Source of the DNA: Colwellia sp. BRX10-3
GTDB taxonomy: Bacteria > Pseudomonadota > Gammaproteobacteria > Enterobacterales > Alteromonadaceae
Direction: 5' to 3'
DNA length: 42,803 bases
NCBI RefSeq assembly: GCF_014077505.1
Contig: NZ_JACGWA010000015.1
Span: 1-42,803 of the forward strand
Shown here one piece after another: positions 8,333-19,562 of this stretch (within the stretch, counting starts at the first letter, position 1; the number at the start of each line of letters is the position of its first letter). The notes under the pieces are model-generated. The model was given only the letters and a program-made list of their open reading frames with translations, was not told the origin of the DNA and did not search any database. The translations under genes were made by a program, and so were the position numbers.

Positions 8333-8503
8333 GTTTTCTGAGCTAGCGCACGAATTTTGTTTCGCTGACAAATATTCGCTGTAGCCCGTAAATGTTTTGA
8401 TTGGTGTTGTTGCCTTTCTCCCTGATATTTTCTAGGAACCCCATTTCCTTTTATCAACTTAAATTCTAAGTTGGCCCACATATTTTTATGTGGGCTTTTT
8501 TTT
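8333..8503 (+). ncRNA. Candidate intergenic small RNA, about 170 nt
   Basis: This is the only well-organised unit in the 612-bp gap between ybgC and ruvB. A 17-bp-spaced promoter sits at 8298-8326, and a 9-bp-stem terminator with eight U residues ends at 8503. No ORF with a ribosome-binding site lies between, and I could not match it to a known family (6S, tmRNA, Spot 42, GcvB and OmrA were considered). A 74-codon frame on the opposite strand has no recognisable domain. Hfq-dependent regulation is possible, given the U-rich terminator, but this is inference. Confidence 0.4.
8474..8503 (+). terminator. Strong rho-independent terminator (plus strand)
   Basis: The stem GCCCACATA/TATGTGGGC encloses a TTTT loop and is followed directly by eight T residues. 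No annotated plus-strand gene lies upstream, which points to a non-coding transcript. Confidence 0.75.
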
Positions 8504-8619
8504 GTTTGAAATTCAACGAAATAATATTTAGAGATTTGCAGCACTTCAGCTTGCTTTGCTAATGCCTTAGTATATCAAACTGACTTTTCCCTTTAGCATC
8601 ATCGTTCTTCCTAAAACAT

Positions 8620-8643
8620 AAAAAGCACCCTTAGGTGCTTTTT
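8620..8643 (-). terminator. Terminator downstream of ruvB
   Basis: A 10-bp stem AAAAAGCACC/GGTGCTTTTT encloses the loop CTTA. The A/T tails make it potentially bidirectional. It lies 21 bp past the ruvB stop. Confidence 0.75.
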
Positions 8644-8664
8644 AAAGAAGACTAAATTCAAGAA

Positions 8665-9669
8665 TTAGGTTGGAAAATCTAAGCCAAAATGTAAATAAGC
8701 TCGACTAGTGGCAATGCGCCCGCGTGGTGTTCGTTGTAAAAAACCTTGTTGGATTAAAAAAGGCTCTAGCACATCTTCAATGGTTTCACGTTCTTCACCA
8801 ATGGCTGCAGCAATGTTATCTAGCCCAACCGGGCCTCCGCCAAATTTATCAATTATCGCTTCTAGTAGTTTTCGGTCCATTAAGTCGAAACCTTCATTGT
8901 CTACTTCTAACATATCTAAAGCACTGGCAGCGGTTGCTTTACTCACTATACCGTCGGTTTTTACGTCAGCATAATCTCTTACTCTGCGTAATAAACGATT
9001 GGCAATACGTGGTGTACCACGAGATCGCCTTGCCACTTCAAATGCACCCGCTTGCGCAATGTCTAAATTTAAGAAATGTGCTGAGCGCATTACAATTTCG
9101 GTTAATTCTTGGGTGTTATAAAATTCTAGTCGTTGTACTATGCCAAAACGATCACGCAGCGGAGAGGTTAACGCCCCTGCTCGCGTTGTAGCCCCAATTA
9201 ATGTAAAAGCGGGTAAATCAAGCTTTATGGAGCGTGCTGCTGGTCCCTCGCCTATCATAATATCTAACTGATAATCTTCCATAGCCGGGTAAAGAATTTC
9301 TTCTACCACAGGGCTTAAACGATGAATTTCATCGATGAACAGCACGTCATTTTCTTCAAGATTAGTCAGTAATGCCGCCAAGTCGCCTGCTTTTTCCAAA
9401 ACGGGTCCTGAGGTCGTGCGAATACTCACACCCATTTCATTAGCCACAATGTTAGCTAAGGTGGTTTTACCTAAACCTGGTGGGCCAAATATCAATAAAT
9501 GATCAAGCGGCTCTTGTCTTTTCAATGCCGCAGCAATGAAAATATTCATTTGAGACTTTACGTGTTCCTGCCCAGTATAATCTGACAGCATTTTTGGCCT
9601 AATAGCTCGGTCAACCGTTTCATCTTCACGGCTAGCTATTGGTTCAATTAATCGATCTGCTTCTATCAT
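8665..9669 (-). CDS. ruvB: Holliday junction branch migration ATPase RuvB
   Basis: AAA+ motor that drives branch migration with RuvA, 334 aa. The Walker A motif GPPGLGKT is at 62-69 and Walker B DEIH at 113-116. Sensor and arginine-finger regions ([18 protein letters not shown]) and the C-terminal winged helix are present. The start ATG has GAG 7 nt upstream. It lies 88 bp after ruvA and is probably co-transcribed with it, as in other gammaproteobacteria. Length matches E. coli RuvB (336 aa). Confidence 0.97.
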   Translation of the reverse strand: MIEADRLIEPIASREDETVDRAIRPKMLSDYTGQEHVKSQMNIFIAAALKRQEPLDHLLIFGPPGLGKTTLANIVANEMGVSIRTTSGPVLEKAGDLAALLTNLEENDVLFIDEIHRLSPVVEEILYPAMEDYQLDIMIGEGPAARSIKLDLPAFTLIGATTRAGALTSPLRDRFGIVQRLEFYNTQELTEIVMRSAHFLNLDIAQAGAFEVARRSRGTPRIANRLLRRVRDYADVKTDGIVSKATAASALDMLEVDNEGFDLMDRKLLEAIIDKFGGGPVGLDNIAAAIGEERETIEDVLEPFLIQQGFLQRTPRGRIATSRAYLHFGLDFPT

Positions 9670-9757
9670 GTATTACTCTTTGGGAAAATTACGGTTTACG
9701 CGCTAAACGCCACTATTTACAAATAAATCATAGTCATATTGCTTAACTTAGCTAAGC

Positions 9758-10375
9758 CTACAACATCGCTTTTAAGGCATTGCGGATCAAGTCTTCGCTA
9801 CTTTTATCGGCTTCAAATACTGACTTAACGGCTTTGTCTGCTTGTTGTTGACTATACCCTAAAGATACTAAAGCGTTAATAGCATCACCTCTGTTATCAC
9901 TAACAAAGGCATTTGCTTGGTTAACATCAGTTGGCATCATACGAACGAGTGCATCACTACTGTCCGTTTGCCAATCTTTTAATCTATCACGCATTTCAAT
10001 CAGCAAACGTTCTGCTGTTTTCTTGCCAACACCGGGAATTTTCACGATAGTGGTTAAGTCGTCATGTATTACACAACTAACAAATTGATCGGCAGACATG
10101 CCGGATAAAATAGCTAAGGCTAATTTTGGTCCAACACCATTAACTTTGATCAGTAAACGGAAAAGCTTACGCTCAACTTTATTAGCAAAACCATAGAGCA
10201 GTTGAGCATCTTCTCGAACAACAAAGTGAGTATATAAGGTTGCTTCTTGGTTAACTTCGCCGAGCGCATAAATACTGGTCATTGGCATGGTAACTTCATA
10301 GCCCACACCATGACATTCGATTAAAATTTCGGGGGCCATTTTTTCTATTAATATGCCACGTAAACGTCCAATCAC
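9758..10375 (-). CDS. ruvA: Holliday junction DNA-binding protein RuvA
   Basis: The 205-aa tetrameric junction-binding subunit has an N-terminal OB fold ([10 protein letters not shown], about 1-64), helix-hairpin-helix motifs ([13 protein letters not shown] and [13 protein letters not shown]) and a C-terminal three-helix RuvB-binding domain (about 155-205). It starts at GTG with AAAGG 8 nt upstream. A LexA-like box lies 46 bp before the start, suggesting SOS induction of ruvAB separately from ruvC. Confidence 0.97.
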   Translation of the reverse strand: MIGRLRGILIEKMAPEILIECHGVGYEVTMPMTSIYALGEVNQEATLYTHFVVREDAQLLYGFANKVERKLFRLLIKVNGVGPKLALAILSGMSADQFVSCVIHDDLTTIVKIPGVGKKTAERLLIEMRDRLKDWQTDSSDALVRMMPTDVNQANAFVSDNRGDAINALVSLGYSQQQADKAVKSVFEADKSSEDLIRNALKAML

Positions 10376-10420
10376 GGCTTAACCTTTCTACTTGATATGA
10401 TATATGACGTCACCATACCA

Positions 10421-10436
10421 CTAGATATTTATACAG
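10421..10436 (-). promoter_or_regulatory. LexA (SOS) box upstream of ruvA
   Basis: On the minus strand the site reads CTGTATAAATATCTAG. With flanks it matches 16 of 20 positions of the E. coli LexA consensus TACTGTATATATATACAGTA: one half-site is perfect and the other is imperfect. A possible -10 TATAAA lies inside it. SOS control of ruvAB is established in E. coli, and the position here agrees. Confidence 0.6.
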
Positions 10437-10501
10437 TAAAGTTTAAGCCATGAATTATTTGAATCAGGAAAAATTTTCAACAAGGTAAATACAGTTAGTC
10501 T

Positions 10502-11029
10502 CTAACGTAAACGTCCTCGCACTGTTTTACTCGCTTGGCCTGACAATTTACTGATCGAATCGTGGCTATGAGCATGACAAAGTGCAACGGCCAATGCGTC
10601 TGCCGCGTCTGCTTGTGGTGTGCCTGGTAATTTCAAAATAGTTTTTACCATATGCTGCACCTGCGTTTTATCTGCTGCGCCGGTGCCAACAACTGATTGC
10701 TTAATTTGTCTGGCAGAGTATTCTGCTATCGTTAAACCATTGTTAGTGGCTGCAACAATTGCTGCGCCTCGGGCTTGCCCTAGCTTTAACGCTGAGTCAG
10801 GATTTTTCGCCATAAAAACTTGTTCAATAGCAAACATATCCGGCTGAAATTGTAAGATAATCTCACTTACGCCAGCAAAAATGGTTTGCAAGCGCATGCC
10901 TAAATCTTCACCTGCAGCCGTTGCTTTAATACAGCCGCTGCCTAAATAGATGAAATTTCGTCCCTGCTGTTTAATAACACCGTAACCCGTTAAACGTGAT
11001 CCGGGATCTATGCCTAAAATAATACTCAC
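10502..11029 (-). CDS. ruvC: Holliday junction resolvase RuvC
   Basis: RNase H-fold endonuclease that resolves junctions with RuvAB, 175 aa. The four acidic catalytic residues of the family are visible at D8 (GIDPG), E69 (AIEQ), D141 and D144 (ADAADALA). It starts at GTG after AAAGGT. Gap to ruvA is 126 bp with the LexA-like site inside. In many relatives yebC lies between aspS and ruvC; here only 134 bp separate them. Confidence 0.97.
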   Translation of the reverse strand: MSIILGIDPGSRLTGYGVIKQQGRNFIYLGSGCIKATAAGEDLGMRLQTIFAGVSEIILQFQPDMFAIEQVFMAKNPDSALKLGQARGAAIVAATNNGLTIAEYSARQIKQSVVGTGAADKTQVQHMVKTILKLPGTPQADAADALAVALCHAHSHDSISKLSGQASKTVRGRLR

Positions 11030-11069
11030 TAAAAAGTACCTTTAATAATCATTTAAGTGCGATTGAAAA

Positions 11070-11113
11070 AAAACGCACGAATAAAGCCTAAGTAGCATTC
11101 ATTCGTGCGTTTT
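11070..11113 (-). terminator. Terminator downstream of aspS
   Basis: Long stem with arms AAAACGCACGAAT and ATTCGTGCGTTTT around an 18-nt loop. On the minus strand it is followed by a run of T residues. It separates aspS from ruvC. Confidence 0.8.
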
Positions 11114-11163
11114 ATTGTTTTAACACCAGTAATTAGCCAATGTTAAAAATTATGAAACGAAAG

Positions 11164-12948
11164 TTATTCTGCTTTTTCGTCAGTATCAGTTTCTTTTTCT
11201 AAACAAGCAATGCCTAATTCTTTTAGCTGTACAGGGTTTGCATAACCTGGGGCATTAGTTAATGGACAAGCGGCAGTCGTTGTTTTCGGAAATGCCATAA
11301 CATCACGAATTGAACTTGCACCTGTCATCAACATCACTAAACGGTCTAAACCAAATGCTAAACCTGCATGTGGTGGCGCGCCGTATTGTAATGCTTCGAG
11401 TAAGAAGCCAAATTTTTCTTGCGCTTCTTCATCACTAATACCCAAAATACGAAACACTGCTGCTTGCATATCTTGGTTATGAATACGTACAGAGCCACCG
11501 CCTAATTCACAGCCATTAAGTACCATGTCGTAAGCATCAGATAATGCGCCAACAGGGTTAGCTTCTAATTCTGCCGCAGTTAAGTTAGTAGGCGCGGTAA
11601 ACGGATGATGAATAGCATGCATGTGACCATCAGCTTCTTCAAACATTGGGAAGTCAACAACCCATAATGGCTTCCATTCACCTTGCAATAATTCAAGGTC
11701 TTCACCAATTTTAAGGCGAAGTGCACCTAATGATTCAGTTACTACATTATAAGTGTCTGAACCGAAGAAAATAATATCGCCAGTTTTAGCATTAGTACGA
11801 TCTAATAAGGTATTAACCGCATCTTCAGTTAAGAATTTTAAGATAGGTGATTGCAAACCTTCAAGGCCAGCATCACGGTCATTAACTTTCAACCATGGCA
11901 TGCCCTTCGCGCCATAAATACCAACAAATTTAGTTAATTCGTCAATACCTTTACGAGAAAATTTAGCCGCGCCACCAGGTACACAAATTACCGCAACCCG
12001 ACCTTTTTCGTCGTTAGCTGGACCAGAGAACACTTTAAACTCAACATCTTTTAAGATGTCAGCAACGTCAACAATTTCAAGTGGATTACGTAAATCAGGT
12101 TTATCAGAGCCAAAGCGAGTCATCGCCTCTGAATATGCCATACGTGGAAACTCACCTAAGTCTACGTTAAGCAGCTCTTGGAATAACCCACGGATCATAG
12201 TTTCAGTAACTTCCATCACTTGATCTGAACTCATAAATGAGGTTTCAATATCAATTTGAGTAAATTCTGGTTGTCTGTCAGCACGTAAGTCTTCATCACG
12301 GAAACACTTAACGATTTGATAGTAACGCTCCATACCTGACATCATCAGCAATTGCTTAAATAACTGTGGTGATTGTGGTAAGGCAAAGAATTGCCCTTTA
12401 TGGGTACGACTTGGAACTAAATAATCTCGCGCGCCTTCAGGAGTAGCGGCGGTTAGAATGGGCGTTTCTATATCCAAAAAGCCTTGTGATTCAAGTGATG
12501 AACGCACAGCTGAAGTAACTTTAGCGCGAAAACGCATACGTTCAGTCATTTCTGGACGACGTAAATCAAGGTAACGATATTTTAACCGTAGTTCTTCAGA
12601 GTTCTTCTGATTTGAATCTAAAGGTAAAGGGGCAGACTTATTTAAAATAGTAAGCTCTAAGCCTAAAACTTCAATAGCGCCGGTCGCCATATCTTTATTC
12701 ACTTGGCCATCAGGACGAGCGCGCACTTTACCTTTTATTTGCACACAAAACTCATTGCGCAACGTATTGGCTTTTTCAAGCACATCAGGAAAGTCTGGAT
12801 CGTAAACAACTTGCACAATACCTTCACGATCTCGTAAATCTAAGAAAATTACCGCACCTAAGTCACGACGACGATTAACCCAACCACAAAGTGTGATTTC
12901 CTGACCCACATGAGATTCATTAACCTCACCACAATAAAGACTACGCAT
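11164..12948 (-). CDS. aspS: Aspartyl-tRNA synthetase
   Basis: Class II aminoacyl-tRNA synthetase of the bacterial type, 594 aa (E. coli 590). It has an N-terminal OB-fold anticodon-binding domain (about 1-105, [21 protein letters not shown]). The catalytic core contains motif 2 ([16 protein letters not shown]), a GAD insertion domain and motif 3 ([12 protein letters not shown]). The acidic C-terminal tail (ETDTDEKAE) is slightly longer than usual. The start ATG follows AGGG. It is transcribed alone, ending at a strong hairpin before ruvC. Confidence 0.98.
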   Translation of the reverse strand: MRSLYCGEVNESHVGQEITLCGWVNRRRDLGAVIFLDLRDREGIVQVVYDPDFPDVLEKANTLRNEFCVQIKGKVRARPDGQVNKDMATGAIEVLGLELTILNKSAPLPLDSNQKNSEELRLKYRYLDLRRPEMTERMRFRAKVTSAVRSSLESQGFLDIETPILTAATPEGARDYLVPSRTHKGQFFALPQSPQLFKQLLMMSGMERYYQIVKCFRDEDLRADRQPEFTQIDIETSFMSSDQVMEVTETMIRGLFQELLNVDLGEFPRMAYSEAMTRFGSDKPDLRNPLEIVDVADILKDVEFKVFSGPANDEKGRVAVICVPGGAAKFSRKGIDELTKFVGIYGAKGMPWLKVNDRDAGLEGLQSPILKFLTEDAVNTLLDRTNAKTGDIIFFGSDTYNVVTESLGALRLKIGEDLELLQGEWKPLWVVDFPMFEEADGHMHAIHHPFTAPTNLTAAELEANPVGALSDAYDMVLNGCELGGGSVRIHNQDMQAAVFRILGISDEEAQEKFGFLLEALQYGAPPHAGLAFGLDRLVMLMTGASSIRDVMAFPKTTTAACPLTNAPGYANPVQLKELGIACLEKETDTDEKAE

Positions 12949-13121
12949 GTATTTACCCTGAAAATTCGAATAAGCTATAAATAAGTCATAAATAAGCCAC
13001 TGATGTTAGGCAAAGAAAGCCTTAACGAGATAACTTGTTATGATAAAAAATTGCCGACATTATAAAGCAATGCGAGGTAAAGTCACCCGACATTCAATGA
13101 ATAGTATGAGTTATACAAAAA

Positions 13122-15962
13122 TTAAGCTTTGGAGATAGTTTTACGATTAAAGGCGTAATGGTTTTTACCGGCGGCTTTAACGTCATACATTAATGAATCA
13201 GCAACTTTTAAAAGCTCGTTATCAGAATCACCATCGTCAGGAAACATGGCAATACCAATACTGCAGCCTATATTCGCACTTAATTCTGATAACTGTATCG
13301 GTTGTTGAATAAGCTTTAACACTTTATCAGCGACATAAGCCGCCTCATCATGATTATGCAAACCCGTAAGTAACAGCACAAATTCATCGCCACCAAAACG
13401 AACAACCGTGTCAGACTCCCGTACACAGCCTAATAAGCGCGCTGCCACTTCAATTAATAACTCGTCGCCAATATCATGACCATGGTTGTCATTAATGTCT
13501 TTAAAACCATCGAGGTCAATAAAGAGTACCGCGACTAGTAATTTTTGCCTTTGGTGAAAAGTAATAGCCTTATTGAGCCGGTCTTTTAATAAAACACGGT
13601 TAGCAAGGCCAGTTAGGTCATCATGTGTGGCCATGTATTGCATTTTTTCTTCTAATTTTTTGCGGTTTTTAATTTCTCGATATAAACGGCGATTCCACAC
13701 CATAATAATGATGATAATCATGATGGTAAGTACACCGACTTGTAACGCCACACGTAACACAACACTTTTATCTAAGCCTGTTTCAATATTAATATCAAAC
13801 CACTTCTCATATATTTGCTGACTATCAAGGTCTGAAATACTTAAAACCGCCTTATTAAGTACATTGACCAGCATTGGTAATGATTTGTTGACCGCTAAAT
13901 GGTTACTATTTTTATCCACTTCTTCGAGTACTGACACTGACAAACTGACTAAGCTTTCTCTTTTAAGCAACTCTGTACCTGATGATAAGCTATCAATAAA
14001 ACCATCAACTATACCTTTTTGTATCGCTAATAAACCCTCTTCACTGTCATCGACTAAGCGCAAATCAATCAATGGGAAATTTTTCCTGATAATAGAAATT
14101 AAATAGTAACCTTTGGCAATAGCTAATGTTTTACCACTAAAGTCGTCTAAGTTTAATTGTTTACCCAGTTCGCGTGGGTGTAAAATAACCCACGGCATAC
14201 TCCAATAAGAATGAGTAAATAACACTTCTTCTTTACGTTTTTCGGTTGCTACAACACTGCCAATAACATCAACATCACCTGCTAACAGTGCTTGATAAAG
14301 CTCGTTGAAATTGTCATGGACAACATAGTCAATTTTTATATTAAGTCGTTTACTCATCAGCTGAAATATATCTGGATTTATCCCCTTAACCTCACCATAT
14401 TTATCAATAAATTCAACAGGGATCCAATTTTTAGTTATACCAAATTTAACGACATTATTTTCTTTTACCCAAAGGGCTTCTTGTTCTGTTAATGCCAATA
14501 CAGCTAATTGAGCTTTGAAAAAGCCCGATGACTGATCCAAATGCCATTTTTTCTCTAAAGTGACTAAATCTTCTAAGGCAGTTGCCTCAAAGCCTTCTGC
14601 TATTAATTGGCTTAATTTAGGGTTTACTTTATTTAAAATTGCATGAACATCACGCTTAAAAATATAGCCATTAAATTTTGAGTAAATTGACTGTAATTTA
14701 TATTCAATTAAATAATTTTCAATAATGTCACTTTGGCCTCCAATAACATCTAGTTCGCCGCGTTCTACAGCTTCAAACATTGCTGCATAATTATCAAAAT
14801 AAATAATCGGGGTACTTAACACTTTATTTTGGATATCTTTGATAAAACTCGGCGTTGGTACCACCCCAATACTTTTATTTTTAATCTCAGATAGATGTAG
14901 CACCTTATCAATGTCGTTCGAAAAAAATAAGCCGTAATCAATACTATAAATAATAGGGCCTAAAGTACTGTCCGCAATATTATTCTCATTAGTCACACTC
15001 GTAATATGAATGTCAGCCATATTTTTATTAGTCTGATTAAACTCATTTGAATTACCAACAATAAATTCAGCCTCTAAACCACTGGATTTTGCCCACATTT
15101 TCCACAGTTCAATAAAAAAACCTTGAGCATTGCCAGCACTAGAAGTTCCTGAAAAAGGCATTTGATTATTTGAATATGAAAACGTAATCGCATTTTCTGA
15201 CTTGTCGATTATTAACCATTTTCTTTTGATGGCTGATTTCTCTGAGTCAGAAATTTTCTCCATGCCTTGCTCTATAAAATCTAGCAGTTGTTTTTGTCCC
15301 TTAGCTACAGCAGCACTATAATCGCCACTTTCATAAATAATTCTGGCAAACGTAGGGTACTGCTTGCTAAGCAAATTATAATCAGAAAAATTTTTCGACA
15401 GATTCTCAACACCCGCCATGATTAAAATGTCACCTGCAATTGCCGCACGATATAAAGCATTGCGATTAGGAAAGGATCTTAGCGTTAAGTTAGGGTACTT
15501 ATTCTTAAGAGAAATTTCATGGCTAGAACCATCAACAACCCCCACGGTATAGGGTGTAAGTTGTAAAATATTTTTAATTTGTGCAATTGAACGATGTAGA
15601 AAAAGGTGTCTGTCTTGGCGAAAAAAAGCTGAGCTAAAATCGAGTATCTCAGCTCTGCTTGAGTTTTTAGATAAGCCAGCATGAATATCTACTTCCCCCT
15701 CTTGCACCTGCTTGATTGTTTGCTGCCAATTAAGCGTTACAAACTCTACTTTAACATCTTGCTTTTCTGCCCATAACTGCCAAAGTTCTACCATCATGCC
15801 ATTAGGATTTTGTTTATTATTAACAAAATGATAAGGGTAAGAGGTTTTGTTAATGGCCACTTGATAAGTCTGCTTAATATCTTGCGCAGAAACAGACAAT
15901 GCTAGAAACATTGTTATTAGGGTAAAACCTATTGAAATTTGCGTAAAATATCTAAAAGCCAA
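13122..15962 (-). CDS. Diguanylate cyclase with three tandem SBP_bac_3 sensor domains
   Basis: The 946-aa membrane protein has a signal peptide (about 1-26, ending VSA), then three consecutive periplasmic solute-binding-like domains (roughly 33-255, 258-475 and 495-725), one membrane helix (about 736-757) and a cytoplasmic GGDEF domain (about 779-946). The catalytic motif GGDEF is at 857-861. The product-inhibition site RESD is at 848-851, five residues before it, so both activity and feedback look intact. The expected activity is cyclic-di-GMP synthesis controlled by small ligands such as amino acids; ligands are unknown. The start is TTG with GAGA upstream; the next Met (residue 18) would leave too short a signal peptide. 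Divergent from cmoA. Confidence 0.9.
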   Translation of the reverse strand: MAFRYFTQISIGFTLITMFLALSVSAQDIKQTYQVAINKTSYPYHFVNNKQNPNGMMVELWQLWAEKQDVKVEFVTLNWQQTIKQVQEGEVDIHAGLSKNSSRAEILDFSSAFFRQDRHLFLHRSIAQIKNILQLTPYTVGVVDGSSHEISLKNKYPNLTLRSFPNRNALYRAAIAGDILIMAGVENLSKNFSDYNLLSKQYPTFARIIYESGDYSAAVAKGQKQLLDFIEQGMEKISDSEKSAIKRKWLIIDKSENAITFSYSNNQMPFSGTSSAGNAQGFFIELWKMWAKSSGLEAEFIVGNSNEFNQTNKNMADIHITSVTNENNIADSTLGPIIYSIDYGLFFSNDIDKVLHLSEIKNKSIGVVPTPSFIKDIQNKVLSTPIIYFDNYAAMFEAVERGELDVIGGQSDIIENYLIEYKLQSIYSKFNGYIFKRDVHAILNKVNPKLSQLIAEGFEATALEDLVTLEKKWHLDQSSGFFKAQLAVLALTEQEALWVKENNVVKFGITKNWIPVEFIDKYGEVKGINPDIFQLMSKRLNIKIDYVVHDNFNELYQALLAGDVDVIGSVVATEKRKEEVLFTHSYWSMPWVILHPRELGKQLNLDDFSGKTLAIAKGYYLISIIRKNFPLIDLRLVDDSEEGLLAIQKGIVDGFIDSLSSGTELLKRESLVSLSVSVLEEVDKNSNHLAVNKSLPMLVNVLNKAVLSISDLDSQQIYEKWFDINIETGLDKSVVLRVALQVGVLTIMIIIIIMVWNRRLYREIKNRKKLEEKMQYMATHDDLTGLANRVLLKDRLNKAITFHQRQKLLVAVLFIDLDGFKDINDNHGHDIGDELLIEVAARLLGCVRESDTVVRFGGDEFVLLLTGLHNHDEAAYVADKVLKLIQQPIQLSELSANIGCSIGIAMFPDDGDSDNELLKVADSLMYDVKAAGKNHYAFNRKTISKA

Positions 15963-16123
15963 TTTAATTTCTCAATGTTGTTATTTTTATTATTTTAGTT
16001 ATTTCTGCCCACTAATCGCTGCAGTAAATAGGTTATAACCAGCAATGAATAACATAAAAGCACATTATCTTGTTTATCGTGGAAAATATCAGGTAAAATA
16101 CTCTTTTTTTCACCTAACGTTAG

Positions 16124-16873
<750 letters not shown>

Positions 16874-16877
16874 ACAA

Positions 16878-17843
16878 ATGATTTCATTTAACAATTTTTA
16901 TCAAAAAATAGCAGGCAATCGGTTAAACCACTGGCTAAATACTTTACCTGCTCAGTTAACTCAATGGCGTGAGCAACATTTACATGGTGAATTTGCCCAA
17001 TGGCAGAAAACCATTTTAGCACTCCCGAAAACATCACCATCGAGCATTGATATTAGTACCACCGTACGTGCAGGTGAACGCGCAGATATTAATGACGGTG
17101 AATACAAGCGCCTAGAAAATTTACTTAAAAAATTCAAACCTTGGCGCAAAGGCCCATATCATATTCATGGGCTACATATAGATACCGAATGGCGTTCCGA
17201 CTTTAAATGGGATCGCTTAGCGCCACATATTAGTGATTTACGTAATCGTTATGTTTTAGATATTGGTTGTGGCAGTGGTTATCATTTGTGGCGTATGCGC
17301 GGTGCAGGTGCCGAATTTGTGGTGGGTATTGACCCAACACAATTGTTTTTATCGCAATTTCAAGCCATACAACACTTTGTTCAAGATGATAACGTTAACC
17401 TTTTGCCCTTAGGTGTTGAACAATTACCTGAACTGAATGCTTTCGATACAGTATTTGCTATGGGGGTTTTATATCATCGCCGCTCACCGATAGATTTTAT
17501 TTACCAGCTAAAAGCACAGTTAGTGAAAGGCGGCGAATTAGTACTCGAAACCTTAGTGGTTGATGGCGACGAAAATACTGTGTTAGTACCGGGCGAACGT
17601 TATGCAAAAATGCGTAATGTTTGGTTTTTGCCCAGTTGTGACGCAATGTGCGCTTGGCTTGAACGCTGTGGTTTTAAAAATATTCGCGTGGTTAATACCG
17701 ACATAACCGCCCTTGACGAACAACGTAAAACTGACTGGATAGATACTGAATCATTACAAGACTTTCTTGATCCTAATGATAAAAGCAAAACTATCGAAGG
17801 CTACCCAGCGCCAAAACGTGCGATTTTTATTGCCAATAAATAG
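16878..17843 (+). CDS. cmoB: tRNA U34 carboxymethyltransferase CmoB
   Basis: Transfers the carboxymethyl group of carboxy-SAM to 5-hydroxyuridine at tRNA position 34. The 321-aa product has a SAM-binding core with [15 protein letters not shown] (about 130-145) and the conserved [15 protein letters not shown] block just before it. It begins 4 bp after the cmoA stop with no separate ribosome-binding site, so translation is probably coupled. Confidence 0.96.
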   Translation: MISFNNFYQKIAGNRLNHWLNTLPAQLTQWREQHLHGEFAQWQKTILALPKTSPSSIDISTTVRAGERADINDGEYKRLENLLKKFKPWRKGPYHIHGLHIDTEWRSDFKWDRLAPHISDLRNRYVLDIGCGSGYHLWRMRGAGAEFVVGIDPTQLFLSQFQAIQHFVQDDNVNLLPLGVEQLPELNAFDTVFAMGVLYHRRSPIDFIYQLKAQLVKGGELVLETLVVDGDENTVLVPGERYAKMRNVWFLPSCDAMCAWLERCGFKNIRVVNTDITALDEQRKTDWIDTESLQDFLDPNDKSKTIEGYPAPKRAIFIANK

Positions 17844-17926
17844 CATTGAGTTCTTTAAATTGTTATCCCTAATTAGTGTTATTAGCGTAATTCGTTGACG
17901 GCCACTAAAAACAAAATAATTTTTCC

Positions 17927-18018
17927 ACCGAGAAGAGAAAAAACATTAAAGTAAGAGCTTACTCAATATTAAATTTATTAAGTCTTTACTCATTTTTTTC
18001 TCATTCTTTCCTCCCGGT
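17927..18018. repeat. Imperfect ~38-bp inverted repeat between cmoB and dgt
   Basis: Arms run inward from ACCG at 17927 and outward to CGGT at 18018. Both contain the purine-rich series GAGAA...AAAAAA...AGTAA, with an AT-rich centre of about 18 bp. The left arm also holds AGTAAG-AG-CTTACT. The element fills most of the 312-bp gap. It could be a cmoB terminator or a small MITE-like element; no target-site duplication is obvious. The rest of the gap holds nothing I recognise. Confidence 0.45.
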
Positions 18019-18155
18019 AAAATACTAAAAACCCGTTCAAAAACTGCAGGAAATATCTAAGTAAGAACTAACTTAATGGATTTGGTATTACCTTCCTTTA
18101 AAGAATAATATACTATTTATATCGTACGGTTAATTCACTTTGAAATAGAGGTATC

Positions 18156-19502
18156 ATGGAAAATCCTTGGCTAGAAAGACGGTTAGAGCGCGTAGCGAAA
18201 AGACATCAAGACCACCGTAGCCCTTTTCAACGTGACCGAGCACGTATTCTCCATTCCGCCGCATTTCGCCGACTGCAATCAAAAACCCAAGTTATGGGCA
18301 GTGGCCAAAGCGACTTTCATCGTACCCGATTAACCCATTCTTTAGAAGCTGCACAAATTGGTAGTGGCATTATCGCGCAAATTCGCAGTAAATACCCAGA
18401 GCAAAGTGCAGCCCTACTACCTTCCGACGACAGTTTAATTGAGTCATTATGTTTAGCGCATGATATTGGGCACCCACCGTTTGGCCATGGTGGTGAAGTT
18501 GCCTTACATTATATGATGCGAGATCATGGTGGTTTTGAGGGTAACGGGCAAACCTTTCGTATTGTTGCTCACCTAGAACCTTTTAGTGAACACTTCGGTA
18601 TGAACTTAACCCGAAGAACATTATTAGGCTTAATAAAATACCCTCAAACACTGGGAAATTTACAGCAAGATATTCCACAAGTATTACCGGCCTCTTTTCG
18701 TCAACTAGAAGCATCTAAATGGCATCCGCCAAAGGGGTTATATCTTGACGATATTGAGATGATCAATTGGGTATTATCGCCGTTATGTCAGCAAGACAAA
18801 GAACTTTTCCAACAATTTAAAACTAAAAGCAATAACCACAGTAAAACGGTATATAAATCCTTAGATTGTTCAATGATGGAACTAGCAGATGATATTGCCT
18901 ACGGTATTCATGATTTAGAAGATGCTATTGTCACCGGTGTGGTAAATCAACAAGACTTTGACCAAAATGTGATTCAAAAACTGTTAAAAATTGACGATGA
19001 ATGGTTACAAGAGTACAGCAAAAGTTTAGCGGATAATCTTTTTAGCAGCCAACGCTATAAACAAAAAGAAGCGATTGGCGGTTTAGTCAATTACTTAATA
19101 ACTGCAATTGAATTGGTCGATATTAATCAAACCAAAGGCTGTAATTTTCAAGAGCAACTTTTACGATTTAATACGGTGCATCCATTGATTGCAGCTCAAG
19201 CGTTACAAATTTTTAAAGACTTTGTTTATCAATATGTCATTAAGCAAACGTCAATTCAGCAGTTAGAATATCGTGGTCAACAAATAGTGATGGAGTTATT
19301 TGAGGCCTTATCTTCTGATCCTGAGCGCTTACTACCTAAAAGCACAGTAATACGTTGGCAAATGGCCAAAGAAAACAATCAAAATCAACACCGAGTTATC
19401 GCTGATTACGTCGCCGGCATGACCGATGAGTATGCCACTAGGCTTTATCAAACCTTGTTTTTACCCATCGGGCAAACGGGCTTTGGTAAACACGATTATT
19501 AA
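18156..19502 (+). CDS. dgt: dGTPase-like deoxynucleoside triphosphate triphosphohydrolase
   Basis: HD-superfamily enzyme, 448 aa. The metal-binding residues are seen at His61 (RLTHSLEAAQ), His102-Asp103 (LAHDIGHPPFGHGGE) and a later aspartate in MELADDIAYGIHD. The family releases triphosphate from dNTPs and is implicated in nucleotide-pool control and phage defence. It resembles the shorter dGTPase-like type rather than E. coli Dgt (505 aa), so strict dGTP specificity is uncertain. It starts at ATG with AGAGG upstream. The patatin-like gene follows after 60 bp. Confidence 0.9.
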   Translation: MENPWLERRLERVAKRHQDHRSPFQRDRARILHSAAFRRLQSKTQVMGSGQSDFHRTRLTHSLEAAQIGSGIIAQIRSKYPEQSAALLPSDDSLIESLCLAHDIGHPPFGHGGEVALHYMMRDHGGFEGNGQTFRIVAHLEPFSEHFGMNLTRRTLLGLIKYPQTLGNLQQDIPQVLPASFRQLEASKWHPPKGLYLDDIEMINWVLSPLCQQDKELFQQFKTKSNNHSKTVYKSLDCSMMELADDIAYGIHDLEDAIVTGVVNQQDFDQNVIQKLLKIDDEWLQEYSKSLADNLFSSQRYKQKEAIGGLVNYLITAIELVDINQTKGCNFQEQLLRFNTVHPLIAAQALQIFKDFVYQYVIKQTSIQQLEYRGQQIVMELFEALSSDPERLLPKSTVIRWQMAKENNQNQHRVIADYVAGMTDEYATRLYQTLFLPIGQTGFGKHDY

Positions 19503-19562
19503 CGAATAAAGTGAATACACCAGCAACCAACAACCAACAACCAATAGAGACGTTATCTAACC

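Noticed and set aside
8320-8544. 74-codon minus-strand frame in the ybgC-ruvB gap
   Set aside because: No ribosome-binding site or family features; it lies antisense to the promoter-terminator unit at 8298-8503.
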